A DNA stretch of 11,219 nt from Bacillota bacterium (lineage in GTDB: Bacteria; Bacillota; Clostridia; Lachnospirales; Lachnospiraceae). This document shows, one piece after another, positions 1 to 7,270 of the stretch (position 1 is the first letter of the stretch; the number at the start of each line of letters is the position of its first letter). The stretch is taken from positions 1 to 11,219 of the forward strand of contig JAEWSD010000149.1 of NCBI GenBank assembly GCA_023398615.1, read 5' to 3'. Both the position numbers and the translations under genes were made by a program. Below the pieces are notes generated by a model, which was given only the letters and a program-made list of their open reading frames with translations, was not told where the DNA came from and did no database searches.

Positions 1-14
1 AAAGAATAAAACTT

Positions 15-923
15 ATGAAAGGAAGCGCAAGCCCGCTGTCTGCTATGAATTCAGATTTTAAAACCGGTAAGAAACTGTTGGAACTGTGTAAGGAATATCA
101 TATTTCTGTCTCACAGGCTATGCTTAACAGGGAAGTGGAATATCTTGAAAAGGAAGAACAGGAGGTATGGAACAGGATGCAGCATGCCTGGCTTATCATG
201 CAGAATTCTGCCAAAAAAGCTTTTGAAGGAGAAATAAGGTCGATCGGGGGCCTGATAGGCGGGGAAGCCGCAAGGATTGCAAAAAGAAGGCAGGAAGCAC
301 TGCCCTCGGCATGCGGAAGTATGATGTCCAAGGCAATTGCCTATGCAATGGGCGTACTGGAAGTAAATGCCTCGATGGGACTAATCGTTGCCGCACCGAC
401 TGCCGGTTCCTCCGGTGTCATACCCGGTGCGTTTCTTGCTGTTAAGGAAGAATGGAACCTGCCGGATGAAGCAATCATAAAAGCGTTATTCAATGCCGGA
501 GCGGTCGGGTATCTGATCTCGTACAACGCAACTGTTGCCGGAGCGGAAGGAGGATGTCAGGCTGAGGTGGGATCGGCATCCGCTATGGCGGCTTCCGCAG
601 TGACAGAGCTTTTGGGTGGTACACCGGAGCAGTGTCTGAGTGCTGCCTCCGGAGCAATGGCTAATATCCTGGGGCTGATCTGTGACCCGATAGGCGGTCT
701 GGTGGAAGCACCCTGCCAGCAGAGGAATGCTCTGGGAGTCTCGAATGCGCTGATCAGTGCCGAAATCGCATTAAGCAGAATAGAAAATCTGGTACCCTTT
801 GATGAAGTAGTTCAGGTAATGTATCAGGTCGGCCGCAGCATGCCCCAGGAACTGCGTGAAACGGCCCTCGGCGGGATGGCGGCCGCGCAAAGCGCCTGTG
901 GCCGCTGCAGAAAAATGATATAA
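15..923 (+). CDS. sdaAA: L-serine dehydratase, iron-sulfur-dependent, alpha subunit
   Basis: Catalyses deamination of L-serine to pyruvate and ammonia in the cytoplasm; it works with a beta chain (sdaAB), which may lie just upstream outside the window. The three [4Fe-4S] cluster cysteines of the family are recognisable: C181 in GGCQAEVG, C223 in CDPIGG and C234 in EAPCQQRN, counted from base 15. Their spacing of 42 and 11 residues matches the bacterial enzymes as I recall them. Other family blocks are SIGGLIGGEA (76-85), the glycine/serine-rich NASMGLIVAAPTAGSSGV (118-134) and the end RETALGG...SACGRC, whose terminal cysteines resemble the tail cysteine that enters the active site in this family. 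The start is uncertain. No clear ribosome binding site precedes base 15, the frame is open to the window edge, and family alignment would favour the in-frame ATG at 45 (MNSDFKTGKKLLELC). No hairpin terminator follows the stop. Confidence 0.93.
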   Translation: MKGSASPLSAMNSDFKTGKKLLELCKEYHISVSQAMLNREVEYLEKEEQEVWNRMQHAWLIMQNSAKKAFEGEIRSIGGLIGGEAARIAKRRQEALPSACGSMMSKAIAYAMGVLEVNASMGLIVAAPTAGSSGVIPGAFLAVKEEWNLPDEAIIKALFNAGAVGYLISYNATVAGAEGGCQAEVGSASAMAASAVTELLGGTPEQCLSAASGAMANILGLICDPIGGLVEAPCQQRNALGVSNALISAEIALSRIENLVPFDEVVQVMYQVGRSMPQELRETALGGMAAAQSACGRCRKMI

Positions 924-951
924 GTTTTAATTTTAATTTAATAAAAAACAC

Positions 952-980
952 TTGACATATTCCGTAAAAAGGTATATTTT
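952..980 (+). promoter_or_regulatory. Sigma-A promoter of the padR operon
   Basis: A perfect -35 TTGACA (952-957) is followed after 17 bases by TATTTT (975-980), four of six matches to the -10 consensus. It lies between the serine dehydratase stop and the padR gene and points into the operon. Transcription would begin near 987, immediately before or within the palindrome at 989-1017. Confidence 0.7.
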
Positions 981-988
981 ATTTTTAT

Positions 989-1017
989 AACAATATTATA
1001 CGTCATATGATATTGTT
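989..1017 (+). promoter_or_regulatory. 29-bp imperfect palindrome, probable PadR operator
   Basis: AACAATAT (989-996) and ATATTGTT (1010-1017) are perfect inverted repeats around a 13-base centre. Inside them ATA (998-1000) pairs with TAT (1006-1008), so 11 of 14 possible pairs match. The site sits just after the predicted -10 box and before the PadR gene, where a repressor would block its own operon. PadR proteins are known to bind such AT-rich dyads and often regulate themselves. Assigning this site to this PadR is inference. The rest of 1018-1100 is very AT-rich with short palindromes of low significance, such as AATAATATTATT. Confidence 0.5.
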
Positions 1018-1124
1018 GATTTGATAATATTAATAGTTAAATAATATTTTATTAATAATATTATTATAAAATTTTAATACATATATGGTATTATAAATTA
1101 ATGTCAGGAAGGGAAGTGGGTGCA

Positions 1125-1445
1125 ATGATATTCAATACCGGTGCTGCATTACTGGATGCGGTGGTCTTGGCGGTAGTTTCCAGGGAAGAGGAAGGCACCT
1201 ATGGTTATAAGATAACACAGGATGTCCGTCAGGCCATAGAAATATCGGAATCGACGTTATATCCGGTGCTGCGACGTCTGCAGAAGGACGGCTGCCTGGA
1301 AGTATATGATTTGGAATGCGACGGAAGAAACAGAAGATATTATAAGATAACGGATAAAGGGAAAGCCCAGCTTCGGCTTTATATCGGGGAGTGGAAGACG
1401 TATTGCGGTAAGATTAATAACATGTTCATGGGGGTGAATATTTAA
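1125..1445 (+). CDS. PadR-family transcriptional regulator
   Basis: Winged-helix repressor of 106 residues, close to the minimal length of the short PadR subfamily. Helices at about 8-37 lead to the recognition segment SESTLYPVLRRLQKDGCL (41-58), the family hallmark, and the wing is GRNRRYYKITDKGK (67-80). I place the start at 1125 because AGGAAGGG and AAGTGGG lie upstream of it. The in-frame ATG at 1101 would add 8 residues but has no ribosome binding site and only AT-rich leader before it. It is the first gene of an operon with DUF1700, DUF4097 and PspC genes; the next start follows one base after its stop. PadR proteins next to such genes commonly repress them and respond to an unknown envelope or drug signal. 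The likely operator is the palindrome at 989-1017. Confidence 0.92.
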   Translation: MIFNTGAALLDAVVLAVVSREEEGTYGYKITQDVRQAIEISESTLYPVLRRLQKDGCLEVYDLECDGRNRRYYKITDKGKAQLRLYIGEWKTYCGKINNMFMGVNI

Positions 1446-1446
1446 A

Positions 1447-2229
1447 ATGTCTAAAATTGAGTTTATGAAAGCACTGGAAGAATTATTGCTGGACATTCCT
1501 GTGGAGGAAAGAACGGAAGCGTTGAAGTATTATGAGGGCTATTTCGAGGATGCAGGGACGGAACGGGAGCAGGATATTCTGGACGAATTAGGCTCTCCGG
1601 ATAAGATTGCCGCAAGTATTAAGGCGGATTTAGGCAGCAGCGGCCAGGAAGCGCAGAACAGGGGATATTTTACCGAAAAAGGCTATGAGGACGATGCATT
1701 TAAAGAGCCCAGATATGAGATGCTTGACGGAACCGCAGGAAGGGAAACGGATGCGGATTACGAAGCGGGCGGGCATTACCGTAATTCACGGACGGATACG
1801 GATAATAGCACAGGCTCGGAAGATTACGGCAATCAGGGCAAAAGGCGGAAGAAATCGGAGTCCGGGACAGGCTTGATAATACTTTTATGCATCCTGGCCA
1901 TACCCGTGGGAATACCACTGGTCGCGACTGTGTTTAGTTTATTTATCGGGGCTTTCTGTACGGTCGCCGGAATTTGTATTGCATTTGCCGTCATTTCCTT
2001 TACGTTCACAATAATTGGCTTTTGCCTTGCCGTTGCAGGCTTCATTAAGCTGGTGACGATACCGTTTATCGGAATGCTCCTGGCAGGTGCGGGGCTGATA
2101 TTGTTCGGTCTGGGATTACTGTTTACTATAGCAACCATCGGATTATATACAAAAGCGATACCGGCGGTTTTCAGATTCTTTACGGACATATGCCGGCTGC
2201 CGTTCAGAAACAGGAGGGTGACCGCATGA
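1447..2229 (+). CDS. HAAS/DUF1700 domain membrane protein
   Basis: 260 residues. The N-terminal 65 form the helical HAAS (DUF1700) domain, with MSKIEFMKALEELLLDIP, the YYEGYFEDAG motif and ILDELGSPDKIAASI. That domain is typically encoded next to PadR regulators. A charged, Gly/Asp/Arg-rich linker (about 66-139) includes the basic stretch GKRRKKSE. The rest (about 141-246) is hydrophobic and likely makes four membrane helices, at about 141-170, 172-196, 200-218 and 220-236. The start follows GGGGGTG at 1430-1436 and sits one base after the padR stop, so the two are co-translated. The end overlaps the next start as ATGA. Its biochemical role is not known; a link to sensing or anchoring at the membrane is inference from context. 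Confidence 0.88.
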   Translation: MSKIEFMKALEELLLDIPVEERTEALKYYEGYFEDAGTEREQDILDELGSPDKIAASIKADLGSSGQEAQNRGYFTEKGYEDDAFKEPRYEMLDGTAGRETDADYEAGGHYRNSRTDTDNSTGSEDYGNQGKRRKKSESGTGLIILLCILAIPVGIPLVATVFSLFIGAFCTVAGICIAFAVISFTFTIIGFCLAVAGFIKLVTIPFIGMLLAGAGLILFGLGLLFTIATIGLYTKAIPAVFRFFTDICRLPFRNRRVTA

Positions 2230-3083
2230 AAAGCTTTAAAAGAATCGTATTAATGATCGGCGGATTTGCCGTGATAACAGGAATTGTACTGATTGTTCTT
2301 GCAATCAGTACCCAAAATACATATTTCGATGCCAACACTTTTAACTATGATTTTAATGAAAGCTATCAGGAAGTAAAATCAATCGAACTGGATGTCACAT
2401 ATGGAAATGTTACCATTGAAGAAGGGGATAGTTTTCATATTGAAGCGCACAATATGGTAGAAAAGAGTTTCAGCAGTACGTTAACGGATGGTATATGGAA
2501 AATAGCCGATGATTCCGAGTTAAGTAATACGCTGACAGGTGAAATCGGACTCTTTGATATCAACATTCCGGTCAATACCTGGTTTTTATGGGATAATGAT
2601 AAATTACCGAATATTGTGGTTACTATACCGCCCGGTTTTACTGCGGATCATATCAGTATTAAATTGGAGGCCGGCAGCATTGAAGCGGAAAGCTTACTGG
2701 CACAGGAAGCTGAGGTTGAGGTTGGAGCAGGTGCTTTTCGCATTGATAACCTGACGGTTTCGGGTAAATCCTTTTTTTCCGTCGGAGCAGGCGAATTGAT
2801 TATAGATAATATCGATGTAAGGAATACCACGATGGACAATGGAGTCGGTATCATTCAGGCATCCGGGAAAATAACCGGTAACAGCCGTATTGAGAGTGAT
2901 CTGGGAGGGATCAATCTAAAACTTGCCGGTAATAAAGACGATTACAAATACGATATTGACTGTAATCTGGGAAGTGTTAAAATTGATGGTAGAATCAGAA
3001 ATTCTGTCATGAATCAGGATGCCGATAACAGTTTTATTTTAAAATGCAATGCCGGTAACATAACAGTAGATTTTACTAAATAA
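2226..3083 (+). CDS. DUF4097 (toastrack-like) membrane-anchored protein
   Basis: 285 residues. One N-terminal membrane helix (about 7-28, RIVLMIGG then AVITGIVLIVLAIS) is followed by a long beta-rich region with the repeating short strands of the DUF4097/toastrack beta-solenoid fold. Examples are VTYGNVTIEEGD, KLEAGSIEAE, VGAGAFRIDN, VGAGELIIDN, LGGINLKL and LGSVKIDG. I chose ATG 2226 because AGGAGGG (2212-2218) is 7 bases upstream and the start overlaps the previous stop by 4 bases (ATGA), typical of translational coupling. An upstream in-frame start near 2190 would lie inside the DUF1700 gene without a better signal. The topology suggests an extracellular or wall-facing domain. Toastrack proteins recur with PspC, LiaI/LiaF-like and PadR partners in envelope-stress loci; the function here is inferred from that. 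Confidence 0.87.
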   Translation: MKSFKRIVLMIGGFAVITGIVLIVLAISTQNTYFDANTFNYDFNESYQEVKSIELDVTYGNVTIEEGDSFHIEAHNMVEKSFSSTLTDGIWKIADDSELSNTLTGEIGLFDINIPVNTWFLWDNDKLPNIVVTIPPGFTADHISIKLEAGSIEAESLLAQEAEVEVGAGAFRIDNLTVSGKSFFSVGAGELIIDNIDVRNTTMDNGVGIIQASGKITGNSRIESDLGGINLKLAGNKDDYKYDIDCNLGSVKIDGRIRNSVMNQDADNSFILKCNAGNITVDFTK

Positions 3084-3107
3084 TTAAAAAACAAGGAGGA
3101 AGATATT

Positions 3108-3290
3108 ATGGAACCTAAAAAGCTATACAGATCAAACAATAACAAAATGATTTGCGGTGTGTGCGGAGGTATTGCCGAATACATCAATGTAGACCCGACT
3201 ATTATACGGTTATTATGGGTTGTTTTCGCCTTTATGGGTGGCGCCGGTGTGCTTGCTTACTTTATCGCAGCTATTATAATGCCGAATTAA
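3108..3290 (+). CDS. PspC-domain small membrane protein
   Basis: A 60-residue protein that is almost entirely one PspC domain: KKLYRS at 4-9, CGVCGGIAEYINVDPTIIR (16-34), then a hydrophobic helix running to the end IIMPN. PspC proteins act at the inner membrane in phage-shock-type envelope stress responses, where they can sense or tether other components. A strong AAGGAGG (3093-3099) lies 8 bases before the ATG. It is last in the padR operon, 24 bases after the DUF4097 gene, and a strong terminator follows at 3312-3350. The start and identity are clear. The exact partner is unknown; the co-encoded toastrack and HAAS proteins are the obvious candidates. Confidence 0.93.
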   Translation: MEPKKLYRSNNNKMICGVCGGIAEYINVDPTIIRLLWVVFAFMGGAGVLAYFIAAIIMPN

Positions 3291-3311
3291 GCTGCTGTAT
3301 CACGCAAAGGG

Positions 3312-3350
3312 AAAAGGCTGCTGCAAATATGTTTTGCAGCGGCCTTTTTT
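3312..3350 (+). terminator. Rho-independent terminator of the padR operon
   Basis: Arms AAAAGGCTGCTGCAAA (3312-3327) and TTTGCAGCGGCCTTTT (3333-3348) pair over 16 positions with one G-U wobble around a 5-base loop, TATGT. The second arm runs into a T tract ending at 3350. It lies 22 bases after the PspC stop. The A-rich left arm could also allow weak activity on the other strand. Confidence 0.93.
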
Positions 3351-3527
3351 GGGAGTCAGCCGCAAGCGAAACTCTTTCTCATAATAGCTTAAATTCAGGA
3401 TTAGTATAAAAATTCATATATTTGCGAATAATGTAACAGATGGAAATGAATCAATCCGATGGCCTTTTTAAAGGCCGAATTCTTAAGATGTCTCAAGGCT
3501 TTATGCCATAAAAGAGAGGTGTATACA
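3351..3527. other. Intergenic region before the GerMN lipoprotein gene
   Basis: About 180 bases with no gene I can support. It holds a compact inverted repeat, GGCCTTT (3461-3467) and AAAGGCC (3470-3476), with a 2-base gap and no T run after it, so it is not a convincing terminator. A promoter for the lipoprotein gene is expected here. TATAAA near 3405 is the best -10-like string, but I see no good -35 partner. Confidence 0.4.
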
Positions 3528-4661
3528 ATGAAAAAATTTATTCCGGTTGTCTGCTTTCTGATTCTCCTGATCTGGCTGTCCGGCTGCGGCAGAAATAAGC
3601 CGGGTACGGGAACCGGTGAAGTTAGTGTCAGCCCGGTACCGACCGACATGGTACCGACCGGCCCGGCAACACCGACGGCAGCCCCGACCGTAACGGAAGC
3701 TGTTACTCCGGTTGCGGAGGAGGAGCCTGCCATAGCAGATTACTATCCATTCCGGGAGAACACCGAATATATATATACGGGGGAAGGGAATGAATATGCG
3801 TCCTATAACCTTTATACGGACTACATCGCCGATAACCGCGCTCAGTTCAGAATCATTACCGGTGGCTCCGAAATAGTCAAGGTATTGGAGAATACGAACG
3901 GCAGTCTGATCCTTCACTTGTCCAGGGGAGAGACCTATTTCAGGGAGAATTTTATAGATAAAACGGACGGAAACGATGAAATATTGCTTAAGGAGCCGCT
4001 GGTAAAGGGTACCGAATGGACACTTTCCGATAACCGGAGGCGCTATATATCGAATACGAATATTGAAGTAGATACTCCATACGGCAGGCTGCGGACGATA
4101 GAGGTAATTACCGAGAAAAATAATACGACGGAAAGAAATATTGATTACTATGCAAAAGGGATAGGCCTTGTGAAGACAATTTATGCTTCGGATGCAAATG
4201 CAGTCACCTCCGAGCTAAGTAAAATAAAAGAGGACACACCGTTTTTACAAACTGTGCTGTTCTATTTTCCGAATTTTGATAAAAACCTTATTAAAACAGC
4301 GGAGAAAGAAATTTCTTTTCAGACAAACGATATTACCAGGCTTAAGCTGCAGGAGGCTTTTAACGAGTTTTCCAGGGAAGAATACGAACCCCTGATAAGC
4401 GCAAATACCAGGATTAACAGCTTATACCTGATGAATGACGAGGTAGTATCCGTAGATTTTTCAAAAGAATTTGTTACGGAGATGAATTCCGGTTCCGCCT
4501 TTGAAGAAATGATTCTGCAGTGCATTACGAATACCCTGGGAAACTATTACGGCGTAGGTCAGGTCATTATTACGGTTGAAGGCAAGCCTTATGAATCGGG
4601 TCATTTTGTTATGGAGAAAGGAGAAACCTTTAAAGTGAATATGGACAAGGTTGAGCAATAG
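3528..4661 (+). CDS. GerMN-domain lipoprotein
   Basis: 377 residues. A type II signal peptide, MKKFIPVVCFLILLIWLSGC, ends in the lipobox LSGC with C20 as the predicted lipidated residue, so the protein is probably anchored outside the membrane. Residues 21-69 form a Pro/Thr/Val-rich spacer. A middle region (about 70-230) looks beta-rich (YYPFRENTEYIYTGEGNEYASY, VKGTEWTL, YYAKGIGLVKTIY) and I do not recognise a named domain there. The C-terminal part (about 240-355) matches GerMN: NDEVVSVDFSKEF, then ITNTLGNYYGVGQVIITVEGKP. GerMN occurs in the spore germination lipoprotein GerM and in other envelope proteins. The ATG at 3528 follows AGAGAGGTG, and upstream in-frame codons would bury the signal peptide. 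It appears to be a single-gene unit. Its role is unknown beyond envelope location. Confidence 0.85.
   Translation: MKKFIPVVCFLILLIWLSGCGRNKPGTGTGEVSVSPVPTDMVPTGPATPTAAPTVTEAVTPVAEEEPAIADYYPFRENTEYIYTGEGNEYASYNLYTDYIADNRAQFRIITGGSEIVKVLENTNGSLILHLSRGETYFRENFIDKTDGNDEILLKEPLVKGTEWTLSDNRRRYISNTNIEVDTPYGRLRTIEVITEKNNTTERNIDYYAKGIGLVKTIYASDANAVTSELSKIKEDTPFLQTVLFYFPNFDKNLIKTAEKEISFQTNDITRLKLQEAFNEFSREEYEPLISANTRINSLYLMNDEVVSVDFSKEFVTEMNSGSAFEEMILQCITNTLGNYYGVGQVIITVEGKPYESGHFVMEKGETFKVNMDKVEQ
3635..3660 (+). repeat. Short direct repeat in the Pro/Thr linker
   Basis: GGTACCGACCG occurs at 3635-3645 and 3650-3660, a 15-base period that encodes V-P-T twice (VPTDM, VPTGP). It fits slippage or expansion of the flexible spacer behind the lipobox. 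Confidence 0.6.
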
Positions 4662-4672
4662 AAGACTTACTA

Positions 4673-4701
4673 TTGACGTTTATGGATATAATTGGTATAA
4701 T
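4673..4701 (+). promoter_or_regulatory. Strong sigma-A promoter of the VOC gene
   Basis: TTGACG (4673-4678) and a perfect TATAAT (4696-4701) are separated by exactly 17 bases, and TGG just before the -10 makes it an extended -10. It begins 12 bases after the lipoprotein stop. Transcription from about 4708 would give a leader of about 73 bases, and it shows that the gene must start downstream at 4781 rather than at an earlier in-frame codon. Confidence 0.88.
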
Positions 4702-4780
4702 GCAGAAAATGGAAACTTTAAATACACAAAGGATAAACGGGAGCTTAAAGGCAGTCTGTTTATGCGGAAAAGGGGTTCTT

Positions 4781-5158
4781 ATGGGAATACGTTACAGACA
4801 CGGTATTGCACTTGTAAAGGATGTTGCGGCATCAAAGCATTTTTACGCGGACATCATCGGTTTAGCCATTGAGAAGGACTTTGACAGCATGGTACTTTTT
4901 AAAGATGATTTTGCGATACATTCGGCGGAAATATTCTATGGATATCTGAATAAACCGTATCATGGGGAGAAGATGGGCCATGACAATGTGGATTTTTACT
5001 TTACAACAGATAATCTTGAAGAGTTTCAGCAGAAATTAAAAGACGAAAAGGTTTCTTTTATACATGAGATACGCCTGCATGACTGGGGCGAAAGAGTGAT
5101 CCGTGTCTATGATCCGGACGGGCATATCGTAGAAATCGGAGACGCCGACGGGGAATAG
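4781..5158 (+). CDS. VOC-family protein (glyoxalase/bleomycin-resistance fold)
   Basis: 125 residues, the usual length of a single two-module VOC protein. The first module begins RYRHGIALVKDVAASKHFYADIIGL (4-28), where H7 sits at the usual first metal-ligand position and the FY..iiGL pattern is typical. The second ends RVYDPDGHIVEIGD (108-121), with E118 at the usual last metal-ligand position. E50 and H67 could complete a metal site; that is inference. The substrate cannot be told from sequence: glyoxalase, thiol transferase and binding-protein roles all exist in this family. ATG 4781 follows AAAGGGG with 6-base spacing. Earlier in-frame start codons fall inside the promoter and lack a site. 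It stands alone between its promoter at 4673 and the hairpin at 5229. Confidence 0.87.
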   Translation: MGIRYRHGIALVKDVAASKHFYADIIGLAIEKDFDSMVLFKDDFAIHSAEIFYGYLNKPYHGEKMGHDNVDFYFTTDNLEEFQQKLKDEKVSFIHEIRLHDWGERVIRVYDPDGHIVEIGDADGE

Positions 5159-5228
5159 CATAAATTATTTATGTTCGGCTTCCTGACGGTTTCGTATCAT
5201 TCATCTTAAAAGCTTTACTTTTGTTCAA

Positions 5229-5274
5229 TAGGTAACCGGTTACTTATATTAAATGTAGCCGGTTACCTATTTTT
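5229..5274 (+). terminator. Intrinsic terminator after the VOC gene
   Basis: Arms 5229-5243 (TAGGTAACCGGTTAC) and 5255-5269 (GTAGCCGGTTACCTA) pair over 15 positions with one G-U, around an 11-base loop, followed by TTTTT (5270-5274) and more T-rich sequence. The left arm holds the perfect 12-base palindrome GTAACCGGTTAC (5232-5243). Confidence 0.82.
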
Positions 5275-5299
5275 AATTATTTTTTAAAATAACATTGTA

Positions 5300-5328
5300 T
5301 TTACATCCGAAAATAATTATGGTAGAGT
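5300..5328 (+). promoter_or_regulatory. Probable argS promoter
   Basis: TTTACA (5300-5305), a 17-base spacer, then TAGAGT (5323-5328), preceded by TGG as an extended -10. The predicted leader of about 115 bases before the argS start holds no recognisable T-box (no long specifier-type stem, no terminator). Only a small imperfect hairpin at 5404-5424 is visible. A TTGACA at 5376-5381 has no matching -10. Confidence 0.6.
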
Positions 5329-5449
5329 AATTTAATGAAAATTACATAATAATAGAAGCATCATCTATGTACGGTTTGACAGATCAAAGCTTACGGAATG
5401 GTGTATCTGAAAATATCAGGATAACAGTATGAGATGAATGGAGGAAATT

Positions 5450-7222
5450 ATGAAGAAAATTATTGATATAATTACCGGAGAACTTGTGCAGGCATTCGAG
5501 TCGAAAGGGTATGACGGAAAATATGGTCTGGTCACCCTGTCTAACCGCCCGGACCTGTGTCAATATCAATGTAACGGAGCTCTTGCGGCCGCCAAGGTTT
5601 ATCGGAAGGCACCGAGCGTGATCGCAAACGAGGTGGTGGATGAGGTAAAGAACAGCCGGCTGTTTGATGGGATATCCGCTATTATGCCCGGTTTCATAAA
5701 TATTAATGTAAGCAGTACCTTTCTGGCGGAATATCTGAATGAAATGAACCGTGCGGAGCATTATGGCTGTGAAAAAGCGGAACATTCCAGAACGATCGTC
5801 ATTGATTACGGCGGGCCAAACGTTGCAAAGCCTTTGCATGTGGGGCACCTGCGATCTGCGGTTATCGGCGAGAGCATCAAGAGGATCAGCAGATATGTGG
5901 GCCACAATGTGATCGGGGACGTGCATCTTGGCGACTGGGGCTTACAGATGGGGCTCATTATCTCGGAATTAAAGAAAAGGCAGCCTGACCTTGTATATTT
6001 TGATGAAAGCTATACCGGTGAATATCCTGAAGAAGCACCATTTACGATCTCCGAACTGGAAGAGATCTACCCTGCCGCCAATGAATATTCGAAATCCCAT
6101 CCGGAATTCAAAGAGGAGGCAAAGAATGCAACCTATCTGCTGCAAAAAGGCAGCCGTGGATATATGGCACTCTGGAACCATATCCTGTCGGTATCCGTTG
6201 CGGATCTGAAAAAGAACTATGATAACCTGAATGTCAGCTTTGACCTCTGGAAGAAGGAAAGTGACGCACAGCCCTACATTCCGGATATGATAACCTATCT
6301 TAAGGAAAATAACTATACCAGGATCAGTGAAGGCGCCTTAGTGGTTGATGTAAAAGAGGATACCGATACGAAGGAGATACCTCCCTGCATGATTTTAAAG
6401 TCAGACGGCGCTACCCTGTATAATACTACCGATCTGGCAACGATGGTAGAGCGCATGAAGCTGTTCCGGCCGGATGCCATTACCTATGTGGTGGATAAGA
6501 GGCAGGAGCTTTACTTTGAGACGGTATTCCGCTGCGCCAGGAAGACGAAACTGGTGGATGAGCATGTGAAATTGACATTTCTCGGCTTCGGCACCATGAA
6601 CGGGAAGGACGGCAAACCGTTCAAAACCAGAGACGGCGGGGTAATGCGTCTGGAGGAACTGATCCGGAGCATTAATGAGGAAGTATATAAAAAGATCATG
6701 GAAAATCGCGAGATGTCGGAGGAGGAAGCCGGGGAGATATCTAAGAAAGTGGGACTGGCAGCCCTCAAATACGGGGATTTATCGAATCAGGCATCCAAGG
6801 ATTATATTTTTGATGTGGAGAGATTCACTTCCTTCGAAGGGGATACCGGTCCGTATATCCTTTATACGATTGTCCGTATCAAATCAATCATTAACAGGTA
6901 TAAGGAGTTATTCGGTGAATTGCAGCCGGCTACAGAAGCGATCCTGCCTACCGCCATTGCAAGTGAAACGGCGTTAATGCTGGAGACGGCGAAATTTGGT
7001 GATATCATCTGGCACAGCTATGAAGAGAATGCTCCTCACAGGATATGCCAGTACATTTATGATCTGGCGAATGTGTTTAACGGCTTTTACCATGAGAATA
7101 AGGTGATTGCCGAGGAGGATAAGGAAAAGCAGCAGTCCTGGATGACCTTGATCTCATTGGTGCAGGGCATTCTGGAAGCCTGTATCGGTCTGCTCGGCTT
7201 TGAGGCGCCGGACAGGATGTAG
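5450..7222 (+). CDS. argS: Arginyl-tRNA synthetase
   Basis: Class I aminoacyl-tRNA synthetase that joins arginine to tRNA-Arg using ATP in the cytoplasm. The 590-residue length is in the family range. An N-terminal tRNA-binding domain (about 1-110) precedes the catalytic core. The core holds the HIGH-type motif in GGPNVAKPLHVGHLRSAVIG (HVGH 130-133), then HLGDWGLQMG (159-168) and the TTDLA region (326-330). ArgRS enzymes often lack a canonical KMSK; the equivalent here is GKPFKTRDGGVM (388-399). SFEGDTGPYILYT (461-473) leads into the helical DALR anticodon-binding domain (about 465-590, with YIYDLANVFNGFYHENKV). ATG 5450 is chosen because GGAGG (5440-5444) is 5 bases upstream; the in-frame ATG at 5438 overlaps that site. 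No terminator separates it from the DUF815 gene. Confidence 0.96.
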   Translation: MKKIIDIITGELVQAFESKGYDGKYGLVTLSNRPDLCQYQCNGALAAAKVYRKAPSVIANEVVDEVKNSRLFDGISAIMPGFININVSSTFLAEYLNEMNRAEHYGCEKAEHSRTIVIDYGGPNVAKPLHVGHLRSAVIGESIKRISRYVGHNVIGDVHLGDWGLQMGLIISELKKRQPDLVYFDESYTGEYPEEAPFTISELEEIYPAANEYSKSHPEFKEEAKNATYLLQKGSRGYMALWNHILSVSVADLKKNYDNLNVSFDLWKKESDAQPYIPDMITYLKENNYTRISEGALVVDVKEDTDTKEIPPCMILKSDGATLYNTTDLATMVERMKLFRPDAITYVVDKRQELYFETVFRCARKTKLVDEHVKLTFLGFGTMNGKDGKPFKTRDGGVMRLEELIRSINEEVYKKIMENREMSEEEAGEISKKVGLAALKYGDLSNQASKDYIFDVERFTSFEGDTGPYILYTIVRIKSIINRYKELFGELQPATEAILPTAIASETALMLETAKFGDIIWHSYEENAPHRICQYIYDLANVFNGFYHENKVIAEEDKEKQQSWMTLISLVQGILEACIGLLGFEAPDRM

Positions 7223-7270
7223 GAATTCATAACCAATGACGGGTATATCATCAGGAAGGAAGGACAGCAT

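Noticed and set aside
1018..1100. Multiple short palindromes in the padR leader
   Set aside because: The sequence is almost pure A/T, so strings such as AATAATATTATT are expected by chance.
1833..2189. 118-codon minus-strand frame within the DUF1700 gene
   Set aside because: Antisense to clear membrane helices; hydrophobic codons read backwards often stay open. No start signals.
3461..3476. GGCCTTT/AAAGGCC as a terminator
   Set aside because: The stem is short with a 2-base loop, there is no T tract after it, and a strong terminator already exists at 3312-3350.
3501..3917. 138-codon minus-strand frame opposite the lipoprotein start
   Set aside because: It overlaps the signal peptide and linker of a well-supported gene and has no own signals.
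4651..4872. Second + strand frame overlapping the VOC gene start
   Set aside because: It spans the TTGACG/TATAAT promoter and lacks a ribosome binding site; the VOC frame at 4781 has family motifs.
5376..5409. Second promoter from TTGACA at 5376
   Set aside because: The only -10-like string (TATCTG at 5404) is 22 bases away and matches poorly.
5329..5449. T-box or other riboswitch upstream of argS
   Set aside because: The leader is only about 115 bases, with no terminator/antiterminator pair or specifier stem that I can draw.
5384..5926. 180-codon open frame on the minus strand across the start of argS
   Set aside because: It lies antisense to a highly conserved synthetase, has no ribosome binding site and its translation has no recognisable domain; a shadow of argS codon use.
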